Of a DNA stretch of 64,000 bases, positions 42,430-50,499 are shown in pieces. The notes under the pieces are model-generated. The model saw nothing but the letters and a program-made list of their open reading frames with translations. It was not told where the DNA came from and did no database searches. Source of the DNA: M3007 sp964589365. Its GTDB lineage: Bacteria; Bacteroidota; Bacteroidia; Chitinophagales; Saprospiraceae. Both the position numbers and the translations under genes were made by a program. The stretch lies in NCBI GenBank assembly GCA_964589365.1, contig CAZPTQ010000001.1, positions 1-64,000 of the forward strand. Reading direction: 5' to 3'. The first letter of the stretch is position 1, and every line of letters begins with the position of its first letter.

Positions 42430-42453
42430 CGTTAAATTAAAAGTTTGTTTCAT

Positions 42454-43114
42454 CTTTGGTGAGTGTTTAGAAATGAAAAAATCGGTTAAGACCCACTAGA
42501 GAGTCCAGTAGAGGATACGCAGCAAGGATGTGGATTGAAAAAACCTTCGCAGTTACTGTTGGAAGGTTACTGAGCATAAAAATGATTAGCGTGATGTACC
42601 TCCTTTGAGGCTTGGCACCGACCCTGTTTCGCGCTATGTGGGCAACCCGCCTTCGCGCTTTTACTCGCCTTAGCCTTTACGGCGGCGAGGCGCTATGGCG
42701 GGTAAAACGGATTATGAATCGCCCCGGCGCACATGAGCGGGGGAGCAAAAACGTGTGCAATGTATTCAAATAAATTCCAAGCCACCGCATGGGCGGAAAG
42801 ATTTAAAACATACTCGAAGAAAAAAACTGTAACAGGCTGCTTCAAGATGCTTCAACTTAACGCCGCTCGTTGAACCATTCCCACCTTTGGTTGAAACCCT
42901 CCACTTTTGGAAAATTTGGTTTCGCCTCATTCGTTAGGCCTTCCACAAAATATAACTGAAATCAAGGTGCTAGCAATGTCGCGCATTTTCCATTTAAAAA
43001 GCGAGGCATACCCATGCTTGGTCGAATTAAATTCCAAAAGGCAGTGGTTTTCCCGCCATTTGCAGAACAAAGTTCCAAAGTGCCTGTTTTCGAGGCCATC
43101 CAAACATCTATTGT
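42454..43114. other. Non-coding interval with one hairpin element
   Basis: This 661-base gap lies between the T9SS pseudogene start and the TonB receptor gene. I see no gene with family-like sequence in any frame. It contains the hairpin element at 42645-42703 and stretches of lower GC. The frame open across 42907-43434 is an artefact of the receptor gene's other frame. Confidence 0.6.
42645..42703. repeat. Compound REP-like hairpin
   Basis: ACCCGCCTTCGCG (42645-42657) pairs with CGCTATGGCGGGT (42691-42703) at 11 of 13 positions, and CTCGCC / GGCGAG pair inside. It shares TTTACTCGCCTTAGCC and GGCTATGGCGGGTAAA-type words with 3967-4066 and 63023-63062. Confidence 0.6.
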
Positions 43115-45454
43115 ATGAACTACTCCGCCCTTCTCTCCTTCTTAATACTTTTCCCTTTCTTCGGCTCAGCACAAAATGCCACAGTAAGTGGCTCTATGCG
43201 CGACAGACAAAACGGAGAATCGCTCATTGGCGCCACCGTTCAAGCCCCCGGCCTCGGCAAGGGCAACGCCAGCAACGAATATGGTTTTTACTCGCTTTCT
43301 ATTCCAGAAGGAAACGACTCGGCACTTCTGCGTTTTGCTTACATCGGCTACCAGACACAGACGCTGAAAGTGCTGCCGCGAGGCGCGATCAAGTTGGACA
43401 TAGAACTTGTTCCAGTTGGCTCACTGCTCGATGAAGTGGTGATAAAAGCCAACGCGCTGGACGAAAAACGCAAAAGCACCGAAATGTCGGTCTCCACCAT
43501 TTCAACCCGCGAGGTAAAAGCCCTGCCCGCGCTTTTTGGCGAAACCGACATCATCAAAATCCTGCAACTCAAGCCTGGTATCACGCCCGGTGCTGAGGGC
43601 ACCACCGGCCTGTTTGTGCGCGGAGGCAACAATGACCAGAACCTCATCGTGCTGGACGAAGCGGTGGTGTACAACGCCAATCACTTGTTTGGTTTTTTCA
43701 GCACGTTCAACTCCGACGCTGTGAAGGACTTGAAAGTTTATAAAGGTGGGTTTCCGGCCCAATACGGAGGTCGCTTGTCTTCGGTGATTGACGTGCGGAT
43801 GAAGGAGGGAAACAATAAAAAACTGAGTGGTACAGGTGGTATAGGACTCATTTCCAGCAGGTTAACGCTGGAAGGGCCGATACAAAAAGACAAATCCTCG
43901 TTTATCGTCAGTGGTAGGCGTACCTATGCCGACCTAATAACAGAACAGATCAACAAGGCAAACGCAGGGGATCCAGAATACAACAAAATCCCGCGCTATT
44001 TTTTCTACGACCTCAACACAAAGGTCAATTTCACGCTTTCGCCCAAAGACAGGTTATACCTGAGCGGTTATTTTGGGAGAGATGTTTTTACGTTCAAGGA
44101 CCCGACTTTCGACTTTCGTTTTGATTGGGGAAACGCCACCGGGACGGCGCGGTGGAACCACGTTTTTGGCCCTACCCTGTTCGCCAACACCACCTTTACT
44201 TATTCTGATTACCGCTACAAAATCCAAAACCAATTGCAAGGCTTTTCTTTCTCGCTTGGCAGCAATGTGATGGATGCGAACACAAAAGTGGATTTTTATT
44301 GGCAGCCGAACAACAGCCACACGGTGCGCTTTGGCGCCAATTTCACTTACCACGATTTCATCACAGCACGCCTTAAAGCGGGCAGTGATGATGGCAGGGT
44401 GCGCTTTGAGGCCGGACGCGATTACGATGGCTGGGAATATGGTGCGTATATCTCAGACGAATGGGCCATTGATCGCTTAAAATTAAACTACGGTATGCGC
44501 CTTTCCTTGTGGGACAACAATCCAGCGTTTTACGCCAACATCGAGCCGCGTGTAGCAGCCAATTATGAGCTGAATGACCGTCTTTCGCTCAAGGCCTCCT
44601 ACGCCCGAATGAACCAATACGTTCACCTGCTGGCCAGCAGCGGACTTTCTTTACCAACCGATATTTGGTATCCAAGCACTGAAGGTGTAAAACCCGAAGT
44701 CAGCGACCAAATTGCCATCGGAACCTCATATCTCATTGGAGATCAAATACTTGTTACCTGGGAAGCCTGGTATAAATGGTTGCAAAATGCGGTGGACTTC
44801 AAGGACGGGGCCGAACTTTTTGGCAACAACGAACTCGAAGAGGAACTCGCCATTGGCCGAGGCTACGCATACAGCCCGCTCGAATTGGAAATCGAAAAAA
44901 AGGAAGGGAGGCTCACGGGCTGGATCGGATACACCCTGGCTTGGGTAAGAAAGGGCGAATTCCCTGAAATTGACAACGGTGCCTGGTTTCCGCCCCGCCA
45001 CGACACCCGGCATAACCTCAGCGTGGTTGCGCTCTGGGATGCACACAAGTGGACAAAAAAAGGCACAAACAAATCACTTCAACTCACCGCAACCTGGGTG
45101 TACACTTCGGGCTATCCTGCCTGGCTACCGAGCGGGCGCTTTGCTTTGAACGATATTCCAGGGGCACAATCGGAGTTTTTTGTGCCAATTTACGGAGCAC
45201 GCAACACTTTCCGTTATCCTGCTTACACCCGTGCGGACCTCGGCATCGTGTACAAATGGAAAAAGCGTAATCGTTTTGAAAACGACCTCACCCTCAGCGT
45301 GTACAACGCCACCGACCGCCGCAACCCTTATTTTATAACAATTGCTGTTGAAACCCAAACTACGCCACTGGGAGAAGTGCCTTTTGAAATCAAAGCAAAA
45401 CAGGTGTCACTTTTCCCGATACTGCCGAGTTTGACCTGGAATTTTAAGTTTTAA
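43115..45454 (+). CDS. TonB-dependent outer membrane receptor
   Basis: A 779-residue outer membrane receptor that imports ligands using energy from TonB. Signal MNYSALLSFLILFPFFGSAQ; then a carboxypeptidase-regulatory-like domain (ATVSGSMRDRQNGESLIGATVQAPGLGKG ... GFYSLSIPEG); a plug domain from about residue 115 (VSTISTREVKALPALFGETDIIKILQLKPGI, GLFVRGGNNDQNLIVLDEAVVYNANHLFGFFSTF); and a 22-strand barrel ending LPSLTWNFKF with terminal Phe. The 'TDIIKILQLKPGI...' plug is that of the receptors paired with DUF4249 lipoproteins, and such a gene follows 19 bp later. Ligand unknown; siderophore, peptide or glycan are possible. Confidence 0.9.
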   Translation: MNYSALLSFLILFPFFGSAQNATVSGSMRDRQNGESLIGATVQAPGLGKGNASNEYGFYSLSIPEGNDSALLRFAYIGYQTQTLKVLPRGAIKLDIELVPVGSLLDEVVIKANALDEKRKSTEMSVSTISTREVKALPALFGETDIIKILQLKPGITPGAEGTTGLFVRGGNNDQNLIVLDEAVVYNANHLFGFFSTFNSDAVKDLKVYKGGFPAQYGGRLSSVIDVRMKEGNNKKLSGTGGIGLISSRLTLEGPIQKDKSSFIVSGRRTYADLITEQINKANAGDPEYNKIPRYFFYDLNTKVNFTLSPKDRLYLSGYFGRDVFTFKDPTFDFRFDWGNATGTARWNHVFGPTLFANTTFTYSDYRYKIQNQLQGFSFSLGSNVMDANTKVDFYWQPNNSHTVRFGANFTYHDFITARLKAGSDDGRVRFEAGRDYDGWEYGAYISDEWAIDRLKLNYGMRLSLWDNNPAFYANIEPRVAANYELNDRLSLKASYARMNQYVHLLASSGLSLPTDIWYPSTEGVKPEVSDQIAIGTSYLIGDQILVTWEAWYKWLQNAVDFKDGAELFGNNELEEELAIGRGYAYSPLELEIEKKEGRLTGWIGYTLAWVRKGEFPEIDNGAWFPPRHDTRHNLSVVALWDAHKWTKKGTNKSLQLTATWVYTSGYPAWLPSGRFALNDIPGAQSEFFVPIYGARNTFRYPAYTRADLGIVYKWKKRNRFENDLTLSVYNATDRRNPYFITIAVETQTTPLGEVPFEIKAKQVSLFPILPSLTWNFKF

Positions 45455-45473
45455 GCACATAAAAATCAATATT

Positions 45474-46313
45474 TTGAAAAACATCCTCAGCCTTTCCGCC
45501 CTTGTCTTTTTGATGGCCTGCAACCTTACAAAAGACGTAGAAATAGACCTGCCCGAATATGATCGTCAGCCTGTGGTAGAGTGTTATCTCGAACCAGGTA
45601 AACCTTTCCGCCTGCTGATGACCCGGAGCTACGCATTTTTCGACACCCTTGGGCTTAGTTCCAATTTCTTGCAAAACACCTTGCTCGAAGGGGCATTGGT
45701 CACCATATCGTATAATGGCCAAACGGACACCTTGAAAAATCAATTCGTGGCAGTGCAGAACCCGATAAAATTTTTCAATTATGTGGGTGATAACCTTGTA
45801 CCTGCTACACCCGGCACCGAGTTCGTGCTGAACATCCGACTTCCCGCCAACGGGGGCGACATCACCGGCACTACTACCATGCTCCCGAAGGTGCCGATTG
45901 ACAGCATAGTGGTCGAGTTCAGCCCCGAATTGGACACGCTGGCGCGGATGCTGACCTACATTTCAGACGACCAAAATCAGGAAAATTTTTACCGCAGGTT
46001 GTTGAATTACAGTTCATTGGACAGTGTTCCGGATCAGGATTTTTTGGTCACTGACCGTTTTTCGCAAACGTCGCTTATTGCCTTTGGCACGGGTTATGAA
46101 CTTGCTGAGGGCGACACGGTATTCAACACGATTTACCACGTCACGCGAGACTATTATGATTTTGCAGAAAGTGTGCAGCTGGCCGTTGGCGGTAACCTCA
46201 ATCCCTTCGCACAGCCCTCTCCCATCAAGAGCAATGTACGCGGTTCAGCCAATCCGATTGGCGTTTTTGCGCCTCTGGTGTATGATAGAGACACGACGAT
46301 TGTGAGTAGGTGA
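45474..46313 (+). CDS. DUF4249 lipoprotein, partner of the TonB receptor
   Basis: A 279-residue lipoprotein (lipobox ALVFLMAC, cysteine near residue 16) of the DUF4249 family: KDVEIDLPEYDRQPVVECYLEPGKPFRLLMTRSYAFFDT, then GALVTISYNGQTDTL and ANGGDITGTTTMLPKVPIDSIVVEF. The family lies beside TonB receptors of the type seen just upstream and is thought to be a surface ligand-binding partner. Translation must start at TTG 45474, the only start that precedes the signal peptide. The pair is closed by an intrinsic terminator at 46326-46360. Confidence 0.8.
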   Translation: MKNILSLSALVFLMACNLTKDVEIDLPEYDRQPVVECYLEPGKPFRLLMTRSYAFFDTLGLSSNFLQNTLLEGALVTISYNGQTDTLKNQFVAVQNPIKFFNYVGDNLVPATPGTEFVLNIRLPANGGDITGTTTMLPKVPIDSIVVEFSPELDTLARMLTYISDDQNQENFYRRLLNYSSLDSVPDQDFLVTDRFSQTSLIAFGTGYELAEGDTVFNTIYHVTRDYYDFAESVQLAVGGNLNPFAQPSPIKSNVRGSANPIGVFAPLVYDRDTTIVSR

Positions 46314-46325
46314 GCTTGTTAGAAC

Positions 46326-46360
46326 AAAAAAGCCTTGAGACAGACGCTCAAGGCTTTTTT
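46326..46360. terminator. Bidirectional intrinsic terminator
   Basis: AAAAAAGCCTTGAG (46326-46339) and CTCAAGGCTTTTTT (46347-46360) form a perfect 14-bp stem with a 7-base loop and T runs on both strands. It sits between the convergent DUF4249 and DUF4252 genes and can serve both. Confidence 0.9.
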
Positions 46361-46378
46361 TTATTCGTTTGTCAATGC

Positions 46379-46909
46379 TCAGGCTCGAATCACCGGCACT
46401 TTGGGCAAGTTGGGAATCTTAGGACTTCCATCTTTCTTTTTGCCCTCTTTGCTGGACTTTTCAATCGCTCGATTGATTTCATCGAGCTTGAATTTTCCTT
46501 TCACGGTCACAAGCCCTGCTCCATCTGGCGAACTGAACAGCACCACGACTTTTTTTATGGTGCTATTGTGCGATTTGGCCAAAATCCTTACGTGGGTTTT
46601 GCCGCTGCGTACCGTCACAAGTTCATCGAGGCCGCGACGTTTGGCCTTTCGGACAAACTTTTTCAAATCACGCTGGCTGAACGGGCTTTCGTCTTCAAAA
46701 AACAGTACCCGGGCTTTTCGGATTTTGCGTACTAACTTACGGTCTGCTTTTTCATCCATAAAGGCCGATCCGAGAAAAGTTGCCCAGCGTGGAACGCTCA
46801 CAGCGACAGCGCCATCATAGTCTTTGTATTTCCAGTACAGGCCAAAGTCTTGCGCTTGTAGTGTATTGGCTGTCAGAAAAAAGGCGATAAAAAACTGAAT
46901 TGCTTTCAT
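46379..46909 (-). CDS. DUF4252 secreted protein
   Basis: A 176-residue protein with a signal peptide (AIQFFIAFFLTANTLQAQ). The mature part fits the DUF4252 pattern: short helices and the closing KKVVVLFSSPDGAGLVTVKGKFKLDEINRAI, with a basic tail. The family occurs in Bacteroidota next to ECF sigma factor/anti-sigma genes, and this is the last gene of such a set, 8 bp after a paralogue. Function unknown; probable envelope-stress output (inference). Confidence 0.7.
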   Translation of the reverse strand: MKAIQFFIAFFLTANTLQAQDFGLYWKYKDYDGAVAVSVPRWATFLGSAFMDEKADRKLVRKIRKARVLFFEDESPFSQRDLKKFVRKAKRRGLDELVTVRSGKTHVRILAKSHNSTIKKVVVLFSSPDGAGLVTVKGKFKLDEINRAIEKSSKEGKKKDGSPKIPNLPKVPVIRA

Positions 46910-46917
46910 GGTTTGAA

Positions 46918-47469
46918 TCAGTTTTTGTTGTCCTTGTTTTTTCCCTTGTCGGTGGTCTTGATTTTTTCCAATTGGTCGGCTCCTTTCACGTTGAGGACCT
47001 TCGAGAGTGCCGAAATTTTGTCGAGGTCAATCTTGCCGGTGAAACTCAGCAATACAAACTCGTCAGGCTTGCCCACCAGAAGGAGTAGTTCTTCGATGAT
47101 ATTGCCAGAATCTTTGGTCCAGATGCGCACGTGCTCGTCTTTATCGCGCACGGTGAGCAGCTCAGAATACTCGTTGGTTGGTACTTTTGAAAGCGCTGCT
47201 TTGTAAAGTGCAACCCCATCGGTTATACTGTCTGCTACAAGCACGCGCAGGCCACCAAGGTCTTTCACCACTTCACGGATGTTGTTCCAATCCTCGTCAT
47301 CGGTTTCGATTTTGGCTGCGAGTTGAAAGAGTTTCGGGGCAATGTACACCACCGTAAAACGCTCGTCTTCGGCATACTGTTCGAAAAAACGGGTAATAGC
47401 GTCATTCTGCGCAGAGGCAGAGAAAGCTCCTGCTAATAGGAGGAGCATCGAAAAAAAGAGTTGTTTCAT
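46918..47469 (-). CDS. DUF4252 secreted protein
   Basis: A 183-residue protein with a signal peptide (LFFSMLLLLAGAFSASAQ) and the DUF4252 domain: ITRFFEQYAEDERFTVVYIAPKLFQL, VVKDLGGLRVLVADSI, ELLTVRDKDEHVRIWTKDSGNIIEELLLLVGKPDEFVLLSFTGKIDLDKISALS. It is the more complete of two tandem paralogues (the other at 46379-46909). It ends in a Lys/Asp-rich tail. Probably controlled by the ECF sigma factor encoded two genes upstream. Confidence 0.75.
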   Translation of the reverse strand: MKQLFFSMLLLLAGAFSASAQNDAITRFFEQYAEDERFTVVYIAPKLFQLAAKIETDDEDWNNIREVVKDLGGLRVLVADSITDGVALYKAALSKVPTNEYSELLTVRDKDEHVRIWTKDSGNIIEELLLLVGKPDEFVLLSFTGKIDLDKISALSKVLNVKGADQLEKIKTTDKGKNKDNKN

Positions 47470-47538
47470 AGCTTGAAAAAATTGAGTGACTGATTGATTT
47501 TGACACCGTTCCTTAGGTCATTGGATATTGGACATTCC

Positions 47539-48144
47539 CTACCCTTCTTTCCGCTTTGGCACCTTATCCAGGGCTTCGAGATGAGTAGCACCTTTAACCG
47601 CCTCGTTGCGACCCTTGTCGAGTTTGGAAGATACGAGGGCTAGTGCGGCCTTTATCTCGGCCATGGCTTGGGCGGTTTCGGGGTCAATTTCTTGTGTCTT
47701 TGAGCGTTTTGGCAGATTTTTTTTCTTCAACGTACCAGTTTTCGGAATGATTTTCTCCTCCAAAACAATGGTATTAGGCGGTGTTTCAACCACTGCTTTC
47801 TCTTGGGACTTTGGTTGGCCTGAAGGGGCCTGTACAGCTACGGGGGACTCGGTTTTCACTTCTTTTACGTTCTGGAACAAGCACCAGCTTGCCGTTAAAA
47901 GCAAGGTTATGGAAGCCGCCACCGCCCAATGGTAACTCTGTGGACGAAGCTGCGCGGTTTTGGCCTTGTTGGTCAGTTGAACCGCCTGTTCTTCACGCAG
48001 TGCCTGAAACATCGGCACAACGGGTCGCAGGCGCTCATCTATTGACCCGGAATTGAAATAGGCTTTGATCTTGCGCTCTTCTTCGAGCGTAGTTTCGCCT
48101 TCCCAATAGCGGTCGAGCATTTCGTGAATTTCTTCGTATTTCAT
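47539..48144 (-). CDS. Probable anti-sigma factor with one membrane helix
   Basis: A 201-residue protein whose first 60 residues (MKYEEIHEMLDRYWEGETTLEEERKIKAYF) are a short helical cytoplasmic domain of the type that precedes anti-sigma membrane helices, followed by one membrane segment (WAVAASITLLLTASWCLF) and an extracytoplasmic Pro/Lys-rich domain with a helical end. It lies 2 bp from the sigma factor gene, the standard arrangement. No ZAS zinc motif (HxxxCxxC) is present, so the binding mode differs from the RsrA group. Identification rests mostly on position. Confidence 0.65.
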   Translation of the reverse strand: MKYEEIHEMLDRYWEGETTLEEERKIKAYFNSGSIDERLRPVVPMFQALREEQAVQLTNKAKTAQLRPQSYHWAVAASITLLLTASWCLFQNVKEVKTESPVAVQAPSGQPKSQEKAVVETPPNTIVLEEKIIPKTGTLKKKNLPKRSKTQEIDPETAQAMAEIKAALALVSSKLDKGRNEAVKGATHLEALDKVPKRKEG

Positions 48145-48146
48145 TT

Positions 48147-48647
48147 TTAATCGTTGATCATTTTTTCACGGATGCTTTTACGGGCGCGGTGTAGGTTTAC
48201 TTTCACTTGATCGAGGCTGATGCCGAGCGATTCGGCAATCTCATCGTACGAAAGTTCTTCTATATCGCGCAAGTGCATCACAAGTCGTTGTTTTTCTGGC
48301 AATTGTTGCATCATCATCTTGACTCTATTTACCAAATCGTTCCGTTCGGCAGCTTGCGCTGGCGTGGCAGAATCGCTACTTCTTTCAGCCACACCATCAA
48401 GTGGTGCGGAACGGCGCAGGGTTTGGCTGCGTGTTTTGTCGAGTGAGCGGTTGCGCGTCAGGGTCATGCACCAGGCTTCCCAATTTTGTATGTTCCCAAC
48501 TTGCTCTGGAGCAGTTTTCCACACTTTTTCAAGCACTTCCTGCACTACATCCTCTGCCTCGTGCACACTACCCGTGATACGCAGCGCGAATCGGTAGAGT
48601 TTGTGTCGGATTGGAAAAACTTGTTCGTGAAAAAGATCCCAGGTCAT
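48147..48647 (-). CDS. ECF-type RNA polymerase sigma factor
   Basis: A 166-residue extracytoplasmic-function sigma factor. Region 2 reads LYRFALRITGSVHEAEDVVQEVLEKVWKTAP with the promoter-melting segment NWEAWCMTLTRNRSLDKTRS, and region 4 reads MMQQLPEKQRLVMHLRDIEELSYDEIAESLGISLDQVKVNLHRARKSIREKM, a helix-turn-helix for the -35 element. It heads an operon with a probable anti-sigma gene and two DUF4252 genes. Its target promoters cannot be inferred here. The 272-base gap before the next gene at 48920 has no other gene. Confidence 0.9.
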   Translation of the reverse strand: MTWDLFHEQVFPIRHKLYRFALRITGSVHEAEDVVQEVLEKVWKTAPEQVGNIQNWEAWCMTLTRNRSLDKTRSQTLRRSAPLDGVAERSSDSATPAQAAERNDLVNRVKMMMQQLPEKQRLVMHLRDIEELSYDEIAESLGISLDQVKVNLHRARKSIREKMIND

Positions 48648-48919
48648 GCGTTTCGTTCAGTATCTAAAAATTGTGCGAAGTGCATTTTGCGCCACCGTTA
48701 TAAGCCAGACGGCAGGAATGGGGCGATGTTACAGCAATCCTATTTTTTTCGGGAGTTTTTTTTGCGGCGCATTTTGAAAAAAAAACATTTGCGGTACAAC
48801 GGCGTTGGGTACTTTTGATGTTTGGTAAAAAACTTCCCTAAAGTTTGTCTTGAGTGCTCTGGACGGGAAGTTGTAGCCGATCAAACTAACCCACCCATTC
48901 TCTAAAACCTGGTTCAATT

Positions 48920-49921
48920 ATGAAAAATCTACTCTTCTTCGCTTTTTTTTTGGCACTTGCATTGACTTCTTGTGTCAATGATGCCCCGCATTCCTTCTCT
49001 AATAACAATCCGAAACAAAGCCCGCTTACCCTTCTGACCGAAGAAAACCCAAATTGGCAGCACGAAAACCTGCGTCTCTATCCGGTGGTGGCTTCCGCAG
49101 AAATGGTCGAGGCCAATGCCAAAATACAAAACCTAAAAACGCTTGCGGAAGGTATGCAATCGCCGGGCTTTCGAGTCATGGAACAAAAACAATTTGGGCG
49201 CGGCGGCGAAGCTTGGTATCATGGCCTAACGGTGCAGAATAAAACACAGGACACTGTACTGTTGCTTTCGGGCGATGTGGTGAAAGGAGGCAACCAAGAC
49301 CGCGTCATTGCCCACCACGAGATAATACTGCCCATGACAGTGCGCAACATTGAGGTGTTTTGTGTAGAAGCCGGCCGTTCCACTTACTATGATCCAAACG
49401 CCCCGGCTGTTGAAAAAGAAGCGGCAGCTTTTAAAGGTTATTACAATGTAGCCAGCCCACAAGTGCGGCGCGCAGTACAAAACGATGGCAATCAACAAGA
49501 AGTGTGGGATGCTGTGGCAAAAGTGACCAAGGCAAACAACGCCGAATCATCTACCAAAGCCTACACGGCGCTCGATAATGAAAGCGCAGAAAAGTCCCGT
49601 AGGGATGCCTATCTGCGCCAATTAGCAAGCTCCTTTTCTGCTCGCCATGATGTAGTAGGTATGGTGGCCGTATGCGGAGACCAGGTCTTAGGAGTTGACA
49701 TCTTTGGCAATCCTGATCTCTTTCGCCGCCATTATTCCGCGCTGTTGCACGGGTATGTAGCCGAAACGGTGGTGGCACCGTCCTCTACACAAGTCGGTGA
49801 AAATCAAGTAAAAAAAGCGTTTGAGGTAGTATCACTTTTAGCCGCACCACATGCCAAGAGCAATGAGAAGGCTGGAAAATTTGCCTGGGGTGATTCATGG
49901 GTGCATTTGTTCAGTAAATAG
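48920..49921 (+). CDS. ARPP-1-like lipoprotein
   Basis: A 333-residue lipoprotein (lipobox ALALTSC, cysteine near residue 18). The body matches the ARG and Rhodanese-phosphatase-associated protein 1 domain: GGEAWYHGLTVQNKTQDTVLLLSGDVVKGGNQDRVIAHHEIILPM, then IEVFCVEAGRSTYYDP and a C-terminal DVVGMVAVCGDQVLGVDIFGNPDLFRRHY. The family name is structural only and no activity is known. It is followed 31 bp later by a small membrane protein gene on the same strand. Confidence 0.7.
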   Translation: MKNLLFFAFFLALALTSCVNDAPHSFSNNNPKQSPLTLLTEENPNWQHENLRLYPVVASAEMVEANAKIQNLKTLAEGMQSPGFRVMEQKQFGRGGEAWYHGLTVQNKTQDTVLLLSGDVVKGGNQDRVIAHHEIILPMTVRNIEVFCVEAGRSTYYDPNAPAVEKEAAAFKGYYNVASPQVRRAVQNDGNQQEVWDAVAKVTKANNAESSTKAYTALDNESAEKSRRDAYLRQLASSFSARHDVVGMVAVCGDQVLGVDIFGNPDLFRRHYSALLHGYVAETVVAPSSTQVGENQVKKAFEVVSLLAAPHAKSNEKAGKFAWGDSWVHLFSK

Positions 49922-49952
49922 TTAAAAATAACCAATTCAACAATCACACGAC

Positions 49953-50390
49953 ATGACCAATCTCTTCAACAAACTTGATCGCCCACCAATGCAGGCTGCG
50001 GCCATTTTTGCGGTTGTGCTTGTCATTATGGGAATCGGTTGGCTGCTTACTGCATCAGGCATATTCCCGCTTGACAGGCTTTTTGCATGGTCTATCGGCT
50101 CAGCTTTTATGCTTTTTTTCGCCATGATGAACAGCATTTTGAGCCTCCGCGCAAGCAGTTTTGTTAAATACTGGGGCGCTTCGATGTACAGTTATTTGGC
50201 CTTAGCGCTATGCACCAGTATGGCGGCATGGGGTTTTTCGGATATCCCACTTCGTGAAGCGGGCAGTTACCGTTGGATTTATATAGTGGTTACGGTCGGT
50301 TTCTTGGTATTTCTTTCCATGATTAATTTTATGAAAATCATTGTTCGCTTTGCAGAAAAAGAAGAGTGGAACCAGCCGAGAAAGCGGTGA
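49953..50390 (+). CDS. Small integral membrane protein of unknown function
   Basis: A 145-residue protein with four predicted membrane helices (AAAIFAVVLVIMGIGWLLTA, AFMLFFAMMNSIL, YSYLALALCTSMAAWGF, IYIVVTVGFLVFLSMINFM) and a charged C-terminus. No catalytic motif is evident and I know no named family for it. It probably shares a transcript with the ARPP-1-like lipoprotein. Confidence 0.55.
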   Translation: MTNLFNKLDRPPMQAAAIFAVVLVIMGIGWLLTASGIFPLDRLFAWSIGSAFMLFFAMMNSILSLRASSFVKYWGASMYSYLALALCTSMAAWGFSDIPLREAGSYRWIYIVVTVGFLVFLSMINFMKIIVRFAEKEEWNQPRKR

Positions 50391-50499
50391 TTGGTGGTCG
50401 GTGGTTGGTGAAAGCTGATTGCTAAATTGGGGATCAGTTTAGGATTGGGGCTTCAAATCCAACGTCCAATGTCTTAATTAGCCCTATCTTCGCGCTAAT

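Larger units (their letters stand above)
40799..42453 (-). pseudogene. T9SS PKD-domain surface protein, broken by three lesions
   Basis: Read from ATG 42453, this locus encodes a signal peptide (MKQTFNLT... then LVVGLIFALLFGMNS ... SFAQPC), a PKD domain (NWNFGDGNTSNLVNP), a WD/propeller-like region (YTYFGWSEFSPDGQRYLINH), a second PKD domain (WHWDFGDGSMSQDTNPVHTY) and a type A T9SS sorting domain (SPNPFSSEIRVSLP ... AGMYVWQLRW). Three lesions break it: an 8-bp tandem duplication (42414-42429) shifts the frame in the signal peptide; TAG at 42353-42355 replaces a likely CAG; and TAG at 41912-41914 lies within a palindrome. Removing the duplicated 8 bp leaves 549 in-frame codons. The propeller starts abruptly after the palindrome, so sequence was probably also deleted there. 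Confidence 0.75.

Noticed and set aside
42907..43434. 175-residue open frame upstream of the TonB receptor
   Set aside because: It overlaps the receptor's first 320 bases in another frame, is rich in Arg/Ser/Pro and has no family-like sequence.
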